64,000 bases of DNA from Telopea speciosissima. Taxonomy: Eukaryota; Streptophyta; Magnoliopsida; Proteales; Proteaceae. The position numbers were made by a program, and so were the translations under genes. The stretch covers positions 13,279,568-13,343,567 of the forward strand of contig NC_057925.1 in the NCBI RefSeq assembly GCF_018873765.1, written 5' to 3'. Below are positions 1 to 11,400 of this stretch, piece after piece. Below the pieces are notes generated by a model. The model made no database searches, was not told the origin of the DNA, and saw only the letters and a list, made by a program, of their open reading frames with translations. Position 1 is the first letter of the stretch. Each line of letters begins with the position of its first letter.

Positions 1-235
1 CGGATCGCCCGATACGGCCAATACTGCACCATCTACACTGTTTTGAAGGTGAGCGATACCGATAAATGGTTGATATTGTATCGGTGGAACGGTACAGACA
101 AGGGGTAAAATAGTCAAGAAAACTCATTTTTAAGGAAACCTAGGGGTGAACTTGTCTGATTCTGCTAATCCATGCCGATACCGTATTGGAATCATATCGG
201 CTTTGAAGATGGCCGATACCCGACCCGTTACCATG
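1..235. repeat. Dispersed GGTATCGG-type repeat copy
   Basis: The stretch is full of variants of 'ccgatacc' and 'ggtatcgg' in both orientations. Related sequence lies near 48160-48240, 50430-50790 and 59750-59870. It looks like a degenerate dispersed repeat; its class is unknown because no ends or target duplications could be fixed. Confidence 0.5.
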
Positions 236-939
236 CATTAAAACCATGATGAAAACACAACCAACACTTCAATAATAGAATAGACACATGAGAATTGAAT
301 ATTCTTATCCAACGGCTGAAGTATTCTTCATCTCAAACACAACCATATATGAAACCTTTTACATTTGAAGTTTTCCATTAAAAAAATTGATAACTTTTGT
401 CTCGGGTTTCTCACAACAAAATTAGTGGTTGAGCACTAACAATATGACAATTCTAACCATTGGATAGGAAAATAATTCATGAGTCAAATTTCAATCTCAA
501 AAATAAATAATTTATCCTCCTTTTGACTCTATATATTTTTAGGGTAAGAGATTGTTGTTTGCTCATGTAGTGTTTGTACCAACACGAGGCCCAATAAGAG
601 TATAAGTAGGAGTATCAACATAAATGCAATTTTTTATTTTGTGGAGAAAAAAGAAGTGCTTTCGTGTACTCCCATGTTTGGGTAATTCTAAATTTTTATT
701 TATCATACTTTGTTTTGCCACGTGGCTAACTCCAATTAGATTAAAATCTAACATGTAAATAAGAGAAGTAAGATCTATATATCCATAAAATTTCAGCTTT
801 AACATTGCAAATCTAGGCAACCATTCACTATTTAAGTCTGTGGGTCACCATCCACCCAAAACACTCCAAAAAATAATTATAAATGGAATTGAGTCATTTG
901 GCACTTGTGTTCTTCTTTTCTTTTCTTTCTTTTTAATTA
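236..939. other. AT-rich intergenic sequence
   Basis: No gene, RNA or transposon with defined ends is seen. The short open frames here show no family features. Confidence 0.5.
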
Positions 940-1160
940 AAAGTGGAGATTTAATGAGAGTGCCCTACATGGGGAAAAAGTTCTTTATGAGGAGCGTGGC
1001 CCTTACGTGCGTACTGGGCCAATGAGAGCACAAGTAATGGCATCATGTGATCAATCATTACTTCCATTCATGGGGGAGGGGTAGTCATTTTGCCCCTTAT
1101 GTCTAGGAAGAGGACACACACCCCCCCCCCCCCCCCACGGATAACTTTTATACTTTTTTT
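940..1160. repeat. Dispersed SINE-like repeat copy
   Basis: The run 'gagcgtggcccttacgtgcg', followed by 'gccaatgagagcaca' and 'gggtagtcattttgcccc', closely resembles 55400-55570. A weaker relative lies near 26015-26110. The family appears several times in this window. A C-tract of about 17 bases at 1120-1137 breaks it. Class is inferred only from size and dispersal. Confidence 0.45.
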
Positions 1161-1696
1161 AGGATAAATTACGTTTGAGGTGCCCAATGCTTGATAAAAA
1201 ACTGCTTGGGGTGCCTCAAGTTCTAAAAGGAATGTTTGGGATTCCTTGTGGATTTCTTCAATCATATATTAAATATATTTCCAAATTTACCCTTCATCCC
1301 CACTCCATCCCCTTTGCAGCCTTGCCCCATCATGCCACAATGGTCCCTCCTCCGGCAACCTACAACACCCTCTTCCCTCCCCTTACCCCAATCTTTGTAA
1401 CATTACCCACCATGTTCCCTTGCCCCTCAGCTCACCTGGCTCTTCCAAGCCTGACGCACACCACACTCTCACCCCTGCGTTACCCCACCCTTCCCTGCAA
1501 CATTGCGACTGGTGGGTTGTTGGTCGACCGACATTTTGTCAGTATCAACCATCAGAGTTTCTGTTGTTGTCGGTTGCACATTATTTCTTTTTTCGTTCGA
1601 CCGGAAACTACGACCGTCAGATCATTTGCTATGTTTTCTTCACTGACTTTTGAGCATTTGTTCGTTAGTCCATGTCCAAAAAATAAATTATAACCG
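1161..1696. other. Intergenic, no gene recognised
   Basis: A 172-residue open frame crosses this stretch but has no recognisable domain and low-complexity Pro/Thr/His composition. The final 20 bases (from 1676) match the segment that precedes the TRIM copies at 8205 and 14848, so the repeat unit extends slightly into this region. Confidence 0.4.
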
Positions 1697-2205
1697 TGTA
1701 ATAACGACCCAACCCCTCCCTTGGCATGATATTTTTTGATTTAAACCATGGACCTTGCGGCTTTAAAACGTGTCATATCAAGTATATGAGGTTACTCTCT
1801 AGCAATAACTCAAGATCTCTCACCTTAGTCGATGTGGGACTAAGTTTACACCCCTTCGCCGATCTACCAAACCCCTTGATACTAAGCCATCTCTTGAAGG
1901 GGACACCTCAACGATCTCTTAGACGGGCAGCTACTATGCCATTTTATTTGGGCGTTATTTTTTTCTCCTTTACAAGCACAATGTCCCCGTTGTGACCACA
2001 ACATCAGTGTCGAGAGTTTCTCTGATACCACTGTAACGACCCAACCCCACCCTTGGCATGAAATTATCTGATTTATCCCATGGGTCTCACGACTTTAAAA
2101 CACACCATATGAAGTAGAGGAGGGTACTCTTTATTAATAGCTCAAGATCCCCCTCTCTAACGATGTAAGAGTAAGTTTGTACCCTCACCAATCTCCTTCG
2201 TATTT
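1697..2205 (-). mobile_element. TRIM retrotransposon, copy 1
   Basis: Two direct copies of an LTR-like sequence flank an internal part of only about 75 bp. The first LTR runs about 1697-1958 and ends in 'cgttat'. It is followed by a pyrimidine run (1959 onward), which is a polypurine tract on the minus strand. A primer-binding site complementary to initiator tRNA-Met is at 2020-2031 ('ctctgataccac', i.e. TGGTATCAGAG on the minus strand). It directly abuts the second LTR, which starts 'tgtaacgaccc' at 2032 and is truncated near 2205. The order 3' LTR, polypurine tract, PBS, 5' LTR places the element on the minus strand. With no coding capacity this fits a terminal-repeat retrotransposon in miniature. 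Confidence 0.75.
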
Positions 2206-2398
2206 TATTTGCAAACTTATGTTTTGTTTTCGTTAATCAGAGTGAGGGTTCTAGATGTGCTGCTGCCTGTATTTTATTTGCAATCTTATATTTTTAGGAC
2301 TTTGTTAAGGCAAACATCTATTTAAGGAACTAAAATTTTTTTTTCTCACTTATTAGCTAACGACCGAACTGTCGTACTTTTCCTTGTCGACGGGACTA

Positions 2399-2449
2399 AA
2401 GCACAGACTTCTCTTTTATCCTCCTAAAAAAAAAGCACAAACTTCTCTT
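2399..2449 (+). repeat. Short poly(A) insertion with imperfect flanking duplication
   Basis: Seventeen bases at 2399-2415 recur at 2433-2449 with one mismatch. They flank a 17-base insert that ends in a run of A. It resembles a severely 5'-truncated retroposition, like those at 46711 and 50333, but could also be a local duplication. Confidence 0.4.
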
Positions 2450-2479
2450 CTTTCCCTTAATAATAAAGCCAACCACGAA

Positions 2480-3231
2480 ATGGAAGAGACCATGGTTGTT
2501 CAAGAAAATGGAGCCGTGAAGATTCTCTTCTGTAGGTATTCTTCTTTGACTCCAAATTCTCTCTTCTTATTTTTTTTAAGGTCCTGTGCAAAACCCTAGT
2601 TTCTGGAGTTGTTGGATCCCATAACACTCATTTAAACTTTTGAACATGGTGTTTTGTTCTCCTTGCGCTTACGGAAGTAGAATTTGTTGAACGTCTTGCC
2701 ACTAGCTGCTGCTCCACCACAGAATCTTTAAAATCAATAAGAATGCTTGAGCTTAGTGGAAGGCATTGGAAATCAGGTGTTTCCATATCTCAGTTGTGAG
2801 CTAAGGCAGGAAGCATGTGATCATGGGGGAGAGGTGGTGATCGGATGGGAGACCAAGTTGAAAGGTAAGTAACTATTAAACCTAATATTGTTGTGTTTTT
2901 TTTTTTTTGTTTTCTATATCTTTAGATCCAAATGTTTTTTTCTTTTAGTTTCTTTTCCTCTAAAGAATACAGAGGAGGAATCTGTCGGAGCAATTTGCGG
3001 TCAATGGTCGTACAAATGGGACAGATCAAGTCATTATGTATCCCTGAAGCAAAATGAAATAGTGGAGCAGGATATTATGGACTTCCAGCTTGACAACAAC
3101 ATCTTGAGTGTGAAAATGTTGAAGACGGTGACGCAGCTGAAGACCAGAGGGGATTTTCCTTTCGTCCCTACCCCAACGGTGGGTCCTGGGTATGTGGACC
3201 TGAAACTGAAAAATATGAAATGCTGGTTCTG
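2480..3231 (+). CDS. Unidentified small multi-exon gene or remnant
   Basis: I do not recognise the family. A short first exon may begin at the ATG at 2480 and end at the donor after 'ttctgtag' (2532). A second open stretch, about 2752-2871, ends at a good donor 'g|gtaagt' and reads ACDHGGEVVIGWETKLK near its end. An acceptor at 2947-2948 then joins in frame to 2949-3231, which ends with a TGA after KLKNMKCWF. The last exon encodes about 94 residues, including the run CGQWSYKWDRSSHYVSLKQ. Frame is kept across the second intron, and codon composition is ordinary rather than repeat-like. The link between the first exon and the second stretch is unproven. It could be a real short gene, the tail of a larger one, or a captured fragment. 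Confidence 0.3.
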
Positions 3232-3619
3232 ATGTCGGTAATGGTTTTTTGTGTGTTTCCGAGTGGTTATTTGAAATTTGATATATATAGATTTCTAGTT
3301 ATGAGATACAGTTTCCATCTCTCCATTTGTGGGTTTCTCTTCTCTCTCTCTCTCCATGGGGGATGTAATTTTGTTCAACTACAAAATCCATTTAGCCCTT
3401 AGTAATCTTGTTTCCTATGGTTATGATGTTGTCTCAGAAAAAGATTAAGGGGATATACATTTTGTCTGTAATCTGTATAGGATTTACGCTGGATAAGGTG
3501 TGGTTAATCAGGCATCACATGAGTTGCCTTTTTTTATCTAATTCCAATGATCAATTCAGTGCAATGGAAAGATTGTTAAAATTATTTGGGAGGAAATTTT
3601 CACATCAAAACAAGCAAGA

Positions 3620-6618
3620 GGCCTTCTATAGGTGCAGCGGACGGAGGGTCGCTGGCGTGCACCCAGGGGAAAGAAGGAAAATGGGAAAATGGGAGTCGCC
3701 ACCTAGATTTAGGGTCTAGGACCCATGAATGGTGCCCCTCCTTCGCAGAAGGGGCGCTAAATTAACTCCAATGACTCAATGGATGGTCTGCCCCAGATCT
3801 CTGGGTAAGTGTCAAGTTACGGGCTGGGAATGTGTTAGGCACCCAGCAACCGCCCGACCGACGGCCGATCTTCCTAGACCAAACTCTGTTGTGTACTATT
3901 GTGTTATACATATTATGCACTTAATTAAACTAATTTGTTTGAAGATTTTTTATTATCTTGATTGAAATTTATGAACCTAGTTAGGCTAATTAAGATTAAT
4001 GTTTTAATCCTAATTACTATCATTAGGCTAAATGATTATGTACATTATGCATCCTAGTTAAGCTAATTAATGGATTTTACCTAAATTAGAAAGCCTAACT
4101 CTATGGTCAAAAAACATGACTGACTGTAAAAAAGAAAACTAAGTTTAATTATATCATGGAGAAAGACAATCATTGATATGCAAAGCAGTTCATAGGCCAA
4201 AATTGCTAAAATTACGAAAATGCCACTAAAGGGCCAAAATATGTGCAAAGGTATGAAATCATATTTAAATGCTGTAAATAAGCAAATTATGATTAAATAA
4301 CATTAGCATCATGCATTTGGATCATCGAGAGCACATGAAATGCTAAGGAAATGTGGGGTGGTAAAAATTACCAAAATGCCCCTGTTATGGCAAACATATA
4401 GAAAATGCATGATAATTCATGAAAATGCCGACTTATGCTTAAAACATGTTTATTAAAGTTAAAACATGCGGCAAAAGTAGCAGGAGCCTTTCTGGGGTCC
4501 CAAACAAGGTTTGGTCACAAAATGACCAAAATGCCCCTAAGGGCAAAATGGTAAAGTGTCAAAAAGACATTTAGAATCATTGTAGGCATCGAAATTGATG
4601 TTAAACATCCTAAAATGACTGAACACACCAAATGATATTTCCAGAATGATAGTCTGGGCCCACATTTGGTAAATTACCAAAACACCCCTGGAGGGCGAAA
4701 ATGACTTTTTATGCATATTTATCAAGCATGATGGTCACGTATGCATATGAAAACATCCTAAAACATTCTAAAACAGCATGTCATGCATGAAAACATTTTT
4801 TCTTATTTTTCCAAAATTTTTCATTATAATTAGAAAAATGACATTTATACCCCTAAATGAGGTGGGAAACGTATATAAAAACTATCAAACATGCATGTCA
4901 GTGGATAATGATTCCATAAAATCAAGCATGATGAAATATGCATTCCATATTTTTTTGTGAATTTTTATGCATTTATACTATTTTTAATATTTTCTGCAAT
5001 GCTGAAAAAGAAGGGAAAACAAAGAAAAATACAAAATCCCCATCATAGATCCGAATTGGATCAAACTAGAGCCCATTCCTACTAATCAAAGCATGATCTT
5101 TAACATGGTCATGCTAACTTTGTCCAAATACCCGCCCACATGTTCAGGTTTTACAAAATCTGAAATCCTTCACAGGGGCACAAATGTCACAAAAACAATG
5201 ATTTGGAGCTTGAGAAAATTAATGAATATCAAACATAGTGGTAAGCATCATCCCTGAAGATTTCATAATTTTATCACTCTTGATTTGTTTTTAAAATTTT
5301 TATAACTGACAAGCAACCTTTGTTGTAAAGAAAATCAAAACAAATGCTTAAAAATAAGTAAAAAATATGGGAAAATACCCTTGAAGCGTGGAAGTGCCTA
5401 GGCTCAGCTTGAGTAACCTTGTGTGACAGTAAATAGTCACCGGAAACCTCCAAAAGCCGCTCCAAGTGTGGTTACTCCAAATGGCAAGAGTAGTGAAGAA
5501 GGGGTAGTTACGGAATTTTATATCAGTAATGAAGCATAAACTATGGATGAGAAAACCATGGTTGGAAAGAGGGGATCAAGAACTACCTAAAGGTATTTTT
5601 TCACTAATTTTTCTCCTTCCCAAAACCCTCCAAATGGCCTTCTATTTATAGGAGAAAATCTGTTCGAGGAAAGGTGTCAAAGACCCGTGGGGCTTTAATG
5701 GCTGGGGATAAGGTGAGTGATGGGCTCGCTGGCATTGCGTGTGCTTAGGCCTGCTGGGCAGCCTAGGCCGGTGCAGCCTTACCCTGGCTCAGGCAAGTGA
5801 GCATGGGGCCATGTGTGGCTCAGTCAAAATGGTGGGGGCTTGTCCCCTGCCGACAGTCCAGTTGGGTCGGGTCAGGCCGGGTTGATCTGGTCGGGTCAAT
5901 CCGGTCTGACTCGGATCGGTCAATTTTTTCTCTCTTTCTGAAAGATTCTATTTTGAAGGTCCATGTTCAAATGCTAATATCTCCAAAACCAAATGGCCGA
6001 TTTTGACGCGCCACATATCACCACGAAGGTCTTAACACGTACTTTCCATCTGTGTGGCAAATATGGCCTGACTTTGCCTAAAAATGGCACGAATATCAAG
6101 AAAAGCACATAAGTGGTGTTTCACGCCGATCAAGGTCCAAATGATACCAGAATTACATGAAATTTTACGTGTAAGCACAATATGACCAAATAAAGTTATC
6201 CAAATGGTTTCAGGTCACATCAGGTAGCTCGGGTACCAAGAACCATGCCAGGGGTAAAATGGTCATTTTTCACAAAAGTTATCCGATTTGGCCAAAACTT
6301 TACGTGAAAGCTTAATATGACCAAATGAGGTCATCCAAAGTGTTTCAGACTAAATCGAGTGGTCCAAATATCGAGAATCATGTCAAGGCAAAGCGGTCAT
6401 TTTCACAAAGGTGTTGGATTCGGGTGAAACTTCAAATGTGGACTTAAAATGGTTAAATACGACTATGTTAGGGGTTTAAGCTCTATTTGGGACAGTTGGT
6501 TACAAAAAGTGGGATAGGGGTAATTTGGCAATTCTTACCATTCAGTCATCACATGAGTTACGAACTTTACCATCATTGCCAAGACACACTTCCAAGGTGT
6601 CAAAATGTGGTGTCTACA
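3620..6618 (-). mobile_element. Gypsy-type long LTR with primer-binding region
   Basis: Read on the minus strand, the LTR starts TGTAGACACC (complement of 6609-6618) and runs to about 3703, where it meets 'ggtggcgactcc' (complement of 3693-3704), a TGGCGACT-type primer-binding site. The same pair of signals bounds 20795-22090 in the other orientation. At about 2.9 kb it would be a long LTR, as in Tat/Ogre-type Ty3/Gypsy elements. The interior (4190-6480) repeats phrases such as 'aaaatgcccctaagggcaaa' separated by 'ggtcatttt'. Only about 75 bp of internal element survive (3620-3693). No gag or pol is visible. Confidence 0.5.
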
Positions 6619-7284
6619 CCTTCATTATTGAAACGGAAAAAAAAAAATTTCATTCATTACATTTCATAGCGTGTCATTCATGAATTTTATTCCCCTTTGT
6701 GGGCGTGTTTTTTCCCTCGGGCTAAAGGTTATTTCTGTATTTGTTTCTTTGGCTCCGTTGAATCAATAAACAGGAGTGTTTTTTAGTTGATGATTACATC
6801 TAAGCTTCAACTATTTAGGTCGAAGACCATGGTTGGGTCTTGGTGGAAAAATTGAAAAAAAAGCAGGGAATCGAAATCCAGATGGAAACAAACTTTCATA
6901 ATAACCATCCTGTAGAAATGACTGGTGGATTTATTAACAACTAGGGTCTAATTATAATTCCCGGAGGAGATCTTGCCAACCGCTTATTGAACAATACGGT
7001 GGCCGCTCCATCAAATGGCAATGTAGCAGCCACTTCATCGACTGCCCAGTATGTTGCTCCTAATTTTCTGTTTCTTACTTTTTTAGTTTTTATTTAGGAT
7101 CTCTTGTGTCTGCACTTGTCTACTAATGATAATCTTCTATTGGTGATTTTTCTTGTTCAGGAACGTCGGGCCTCCATTCGAAAATCTGATAAAATTTTCA
7201 AGTCCTGGGTATGTTGCTCCTAATTTTATTTCTTACCTTTTAGTTTCTGTTTAAAATCTCTTGTGTCTTTTTTTTATTTATATT
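6619..7284. other. Intergenic sequence, no gene recognised
   Basis: Contains a near-duplicate pair around 'agtatgttgctcctaatttt' at 7049 and 7209, so a local duplication of roughly 100 bp is present. Nothing coding is recognised. Confidence 0.4.
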
Positions 7285-8204
7285 AAACCGTTTCTTAGTG
7301 GGGACACCTCAATGATCTCTCAGGCGAGTCGGTACTATGTCGTTTTCTTAGGACGTTACACATGCAAACTGAATATACTTAAAAATTTTAATGAAAAAAA
7401 TAAAATAAATTTTTCATAGGATTTCATTGATAATATTACATGGTTGTTTCGATTCTGATACCATCTTGTAAATTATCATATAAATAACTTGTTGAAAAAG
7501 ATTACTTAACATAGTATAATAAATTCCTAAAAATTATTAAACTAATAAATTTCTAAAAATTAGAGATTCAACAGTTATAAAATAAGATTAAACTGATTGC
7601 CCAACCTCATTTATTTATTTAGGATTGTCATAGTTAAAACTTATTTGACGTAATTACGAATTTTTTACCGTTGCACCTTATGTATTCATCTAAATTTTGT
7701 ACCTTCTCGTACATAATTAGTGCAGCCTTTTCATTTTTTGCATTTTTTGTTCCCCATGATTTTAAAACAATATCCTCATCCAAAAATTTTATCTTTCTAT
7801 AGTAATTAATTAAATTACACATTCTGCTACCCTCAATTGGTGTGTTTCCTGATATAAGAGAATGACAACTGATTCTTCTCTGAATTTTGTAATAACTCCA
7901 CTTTTCAGATGTTAATGACTCCAATGATTGGTGTACTTCTTTTAAAGCGTTGATTTCTACATGATCATAATTTTCATGTGCTAATTGCAGCAAGAATTGA
8001 TTTTTTTCTTTTGAAATGATAATTTTCACATGAACATTATATTTGCCCACTTACGAAATTAACAAATTAGTTTAGATTAATTAATAATAATTAATTTTAT
8101 GATAAAATCTTACCGGTCATACACTAAAATTATTTGGCATAGCCTCTACTGAATTTATTGATTCTATCATAAAAAAAATGATCCAAAAAACTAAATTATA
8201 ACTG
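7285..8204 (-). repeat. Duplicated segment, copy 1 (next to TRIM LTR)
   Basis: Starts with the last about 75 bp of a TRIM LTR (ending 'ggacgttaca' at 7351-7360) and continues with sequence that matches 13847-14847 along most of its length, including the unknown ORF. In both copies the segment is followed by a TRIM LTR, so segment plus TRIM seem to have been duplicated as one unit. Unequal exchange between TRIM LTRs is the simplest origin (inference). Confidence 0.65.
7634..8050 (-). CDS. Unknown ORF in the duplicated segment (copy 1)
   Basis: A 138-residue frame with no domain I recognise. It is rich in Lys, Asn, Ile and Glu and contains NYDHVEINALKEVHQ near residue 28 and a C-terminal KFVITSNKF. 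Its partner at 14279-14638 aligns along about 115 residues with many substitutions but no internal stop, although the flanking DNA is AT-rich and diverged. On the minus strand an upstream open stretch reads SVEAMPNNFSV and is followed by 'gtaag', so the ORF may be a downstream exon of a split gene. It could be a captured host gene fragment or an element-encoded protein; no function is assigned. Confidence 0.35.
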   Translation of the reverse strand: MGKYNVHVKIIISKEKNQFLLQLAHENYDHVEINALKEVHQSLESLTSEKWSYYKIQRRISCHSLISGNTPIEGSRMCNLINYYRKIKFLDEDIVLKSWGTKNAKNEKAALIMYEKVQNLDEYIRCNGKKFVITSNKF

Positions 8205-8498
8205 TGTAAAAACGAGCCAACCCCTCCCTTGGAATGATATTTTTTGATTTAGACCATGGGCCTTACGGTTTTAAAACACGTCATATCAAGTATAGGAGAC
8301 TACTCTCTATCAATAGCTCAATATCTCCCACCTTAGTCGATATGGGACTAAGTTTACACCCCTTCACTGATCTACTAAATCCTCTGATACTAAGTCGTCT
8401 CTTGATGTGGACACCTCAACGATCTCTCAGGCGGGTAACTACTATGCCATTTTATTTGGACGTTACTTTTTTCTCCTTTACGGGCACAACGTCCCCGC

Positions 8499-11400
8499 CA
8501 TAGTTATCAAGGCGGCAAGACGACCACCGCGTTTGAGGGCCTTCCTAAGCACTTTAGCGATAGGGCGGCCGCAAGGTGGCGTCTTGGTGAACAAGGCATT
8601 CTAGTGTTCTGTTTTATTATATAACCATTTTATTTGACACAAATAACATATTAAAAATTATATAATTATATTTTTTTGCCAAATAAATACTAAAGAGTCA
8701 AACCAATGCAAGATATTCATCAAAATAAATTAACAAACAAAGTTCATCATATTATCATAGCAATAATGCAATATAGCATATGAAATATAAATATGAAACA
8801 AGTCAAACAACATAATAAATTATTAAATATAAAGAATAAAGGATTGGTAAATTAGTATACTTACCTCTGTGATGCCAAATTGAGTGCCTAGGCAGTAGGC
8901 CCTAAGGTCATTCACTATATTTCTACTTATGTGACCCTGTCAATCAATACTCAATAAAAGAAAACATAACATAACCTAAAATAGTAAAATGCCAAAATTA
9001 AGTAATTATTAAAGTTTAAACATTCAAATACTTAAAGTGAAGAAAAGTCTAAAAACCAAAACCATCCAAAATCCAAAACAAATTGTTCAGTAAGTACTTC
9101 ATAACTTCAAATTTCAATCCCAATTAAGTATATCTAAATGTTCTTCCTCCTGTTGCTTGTCCGCATCATTACTTTCTATACCAAAATCATCCTCAACATC
9201 TTCATCATCACGCATATCTTGTTCATTCAACTCCAACCCGAGCTCCAGTTCTTCATCTGAAGAATCCTCAACCGTCCCCTACCACGCCGTGAATAAGAGG
9301 AAGAGGTGGAACTGCTCCACTGGTTGATGGTCTAAACCTCCTCGCTCTATTGGCGCCATAAAATGATGAAGATGCCATAGTTATTGCTGATACAGTTCTC
9401 CAAGTGAGATCATCCCCAGGATGAACTAATTCATCATCTGATGCCCCAGTCATCCACTCACTACTCCAATCTAGCTCATCAAGCTCCAGTGGATCATAAT
9501 TTCTGCTTTGTTCCTTTCTTTCTTGGACCTTACTTGAAGATGGCGATTATACTGGATGTAGATAAGATCATTTAAATGTTGATGCTCTAACTTATTCAAC
9601 TTCTTGGTGTGAATCTGAAGAACAAATAAACAATATAAAAATATTACTTTTTATTCTTTAAGTCATTCTTTCATAAAACATCAAAACCACACAAAAAACA
9701 AAAAATAAAAATAATATTAACTTAGTACTGAAATTCTCAATTACTTACAAACTCAAATATGCTCCAATTGCGCTCACAACCAGAAGATGAACAACAAAGA
9801 CCAAGTAAGCGTCTTGCAAGCTTTGTAAGCTCAGGTGTAGAGCTTCCATGTTTTTTCCACTAAACAACTATAAATATATATAATATATATAAGAAAAAAT
9901 ATAGCTTAAATTAAAATCAACATACAATATAAAGTACAAACAAGTGAAACAACTAAACAATATAAATTAAAAGGAAAAATACTTACTAGGACTCAACTTA
10001 TTCCTTTGTCTAATCGTCATCTCTTTTTCAAAAGATCCTCTAGTTCCAGTATAGGCAGCAGATTGTTCACTGATCTTGTCTTGCAAGGTTGTATCAGACA
10101 CCATCCTTGCAAGAACATCATTAAAGGCATCATTTGCTTTATGCATCAAGGAGTTGGCTAAAGCTTCATCTGATTCCATCTCAATTGCTTTAAAGTACTT
10201 GCTTGGATTAAGGAGAAATGCAGTCAAATATATTGATCGCTCCATCTGACTTGTCCAACGCCTATCAATAATCTTTACAATCTTCTTCTATTTCCTTTCT
10301 ATGCCCTTAAAATTTGATTTTATGTGCTTCTTTGCCTCTTCCATTGTAACATATACTTCAGGCAATGCAGGCCTCTCATCTCCATCTACTATCCTCAATA
10401 CTTGAAGAAGAGGCAATGATGCTTTCAAGCAATCCTGCACACCATTCCAGAAAGGTGTGAAAATAACTATTTCAACAATTTGCTTCCCTGCCTCTGTATG
10501 TGACAACTTAGATTGCTTCCAATGGTCAGAAAGAAATAATCTCCTCAAGATATCCTTATACTTCAATAAGCTCTGAAGTGTTAAAAATGAATATGCAAAT
10601 CTGGTTACTCCAGCCCTTACCAAGTCTGCTCCTTTTGCTTGTACCCTCATAGCTTCAAGAAGGCGAGCATGCCTATAGATGAAGGTAGTAATTTTTCTTC
10701 CCTTCAATATCACAGACTTGTATATTTTTATATTGCCTATCTCCTCCATCATAAGGTCTAGGCAATGAGCTGCACATGGAGTCCAATACATCTTCTTTCT
10801 TTTCTCCATTAATAACCTTCCAGCAGCAACATAATTGGAAGCATTATCAGTGACCACTTGAACCACATTCTCCTCTCCAATCTCCTCAATCTTACTATCA
10901 AGGAGCTCAAATAATATTTTTGCATCTTGTATTTGACTTGATGCATCCACAGACCCCAAAAAAAAAGTCCCTTTCGTACAATTGACAAGAAAATTAATTA
11001 AGTGTCTTCCTTTCCTGTCTGTCCACCCATCCTGTCTGTCCACCCATCAGACATGAGAGTGCACCCTTTCCTCCAAGAGATTTTATGTTTCTTTTTTATT
11101 TCATCAACTTTCTCCTTCTCAGACTTCAATAGAGGAACCCTATAATCATAAAATGAAGGGGGCTTGAAACCTGGCCCATATTGTCCAATTGCCTCAACCA
11201 ACTCCTCAAAGCTCCTTAGCTTCAATGCATTGAATGGAACACCGCTTTCAAAAGCCTACCTTGCAAACTAAGAACGGAGTTTATCTCTTTCCTCCTCTGA
11301 TCTCATACAGTTCTCCATTATAGTCTGTTAGGGACCTTTACCGTGCCTCTCTGCAATAACCTCTTCAGGAGTCCGTCTCTTTACATGAGCATCCATAGGA

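Noticed and set aside
1175..1693. 172-residue ORF on the + strand
   Set aside because: Low-complexity Pro/His/Thr-rich sequence with no family features, bordered by repeats.
9268..9453. 61-residue ORF with a Gly/Ser/Asp-rich sequence
   Set aside because: It overlaps the acidic C-terminal tail of the hAT transposase and is not an independent gene.
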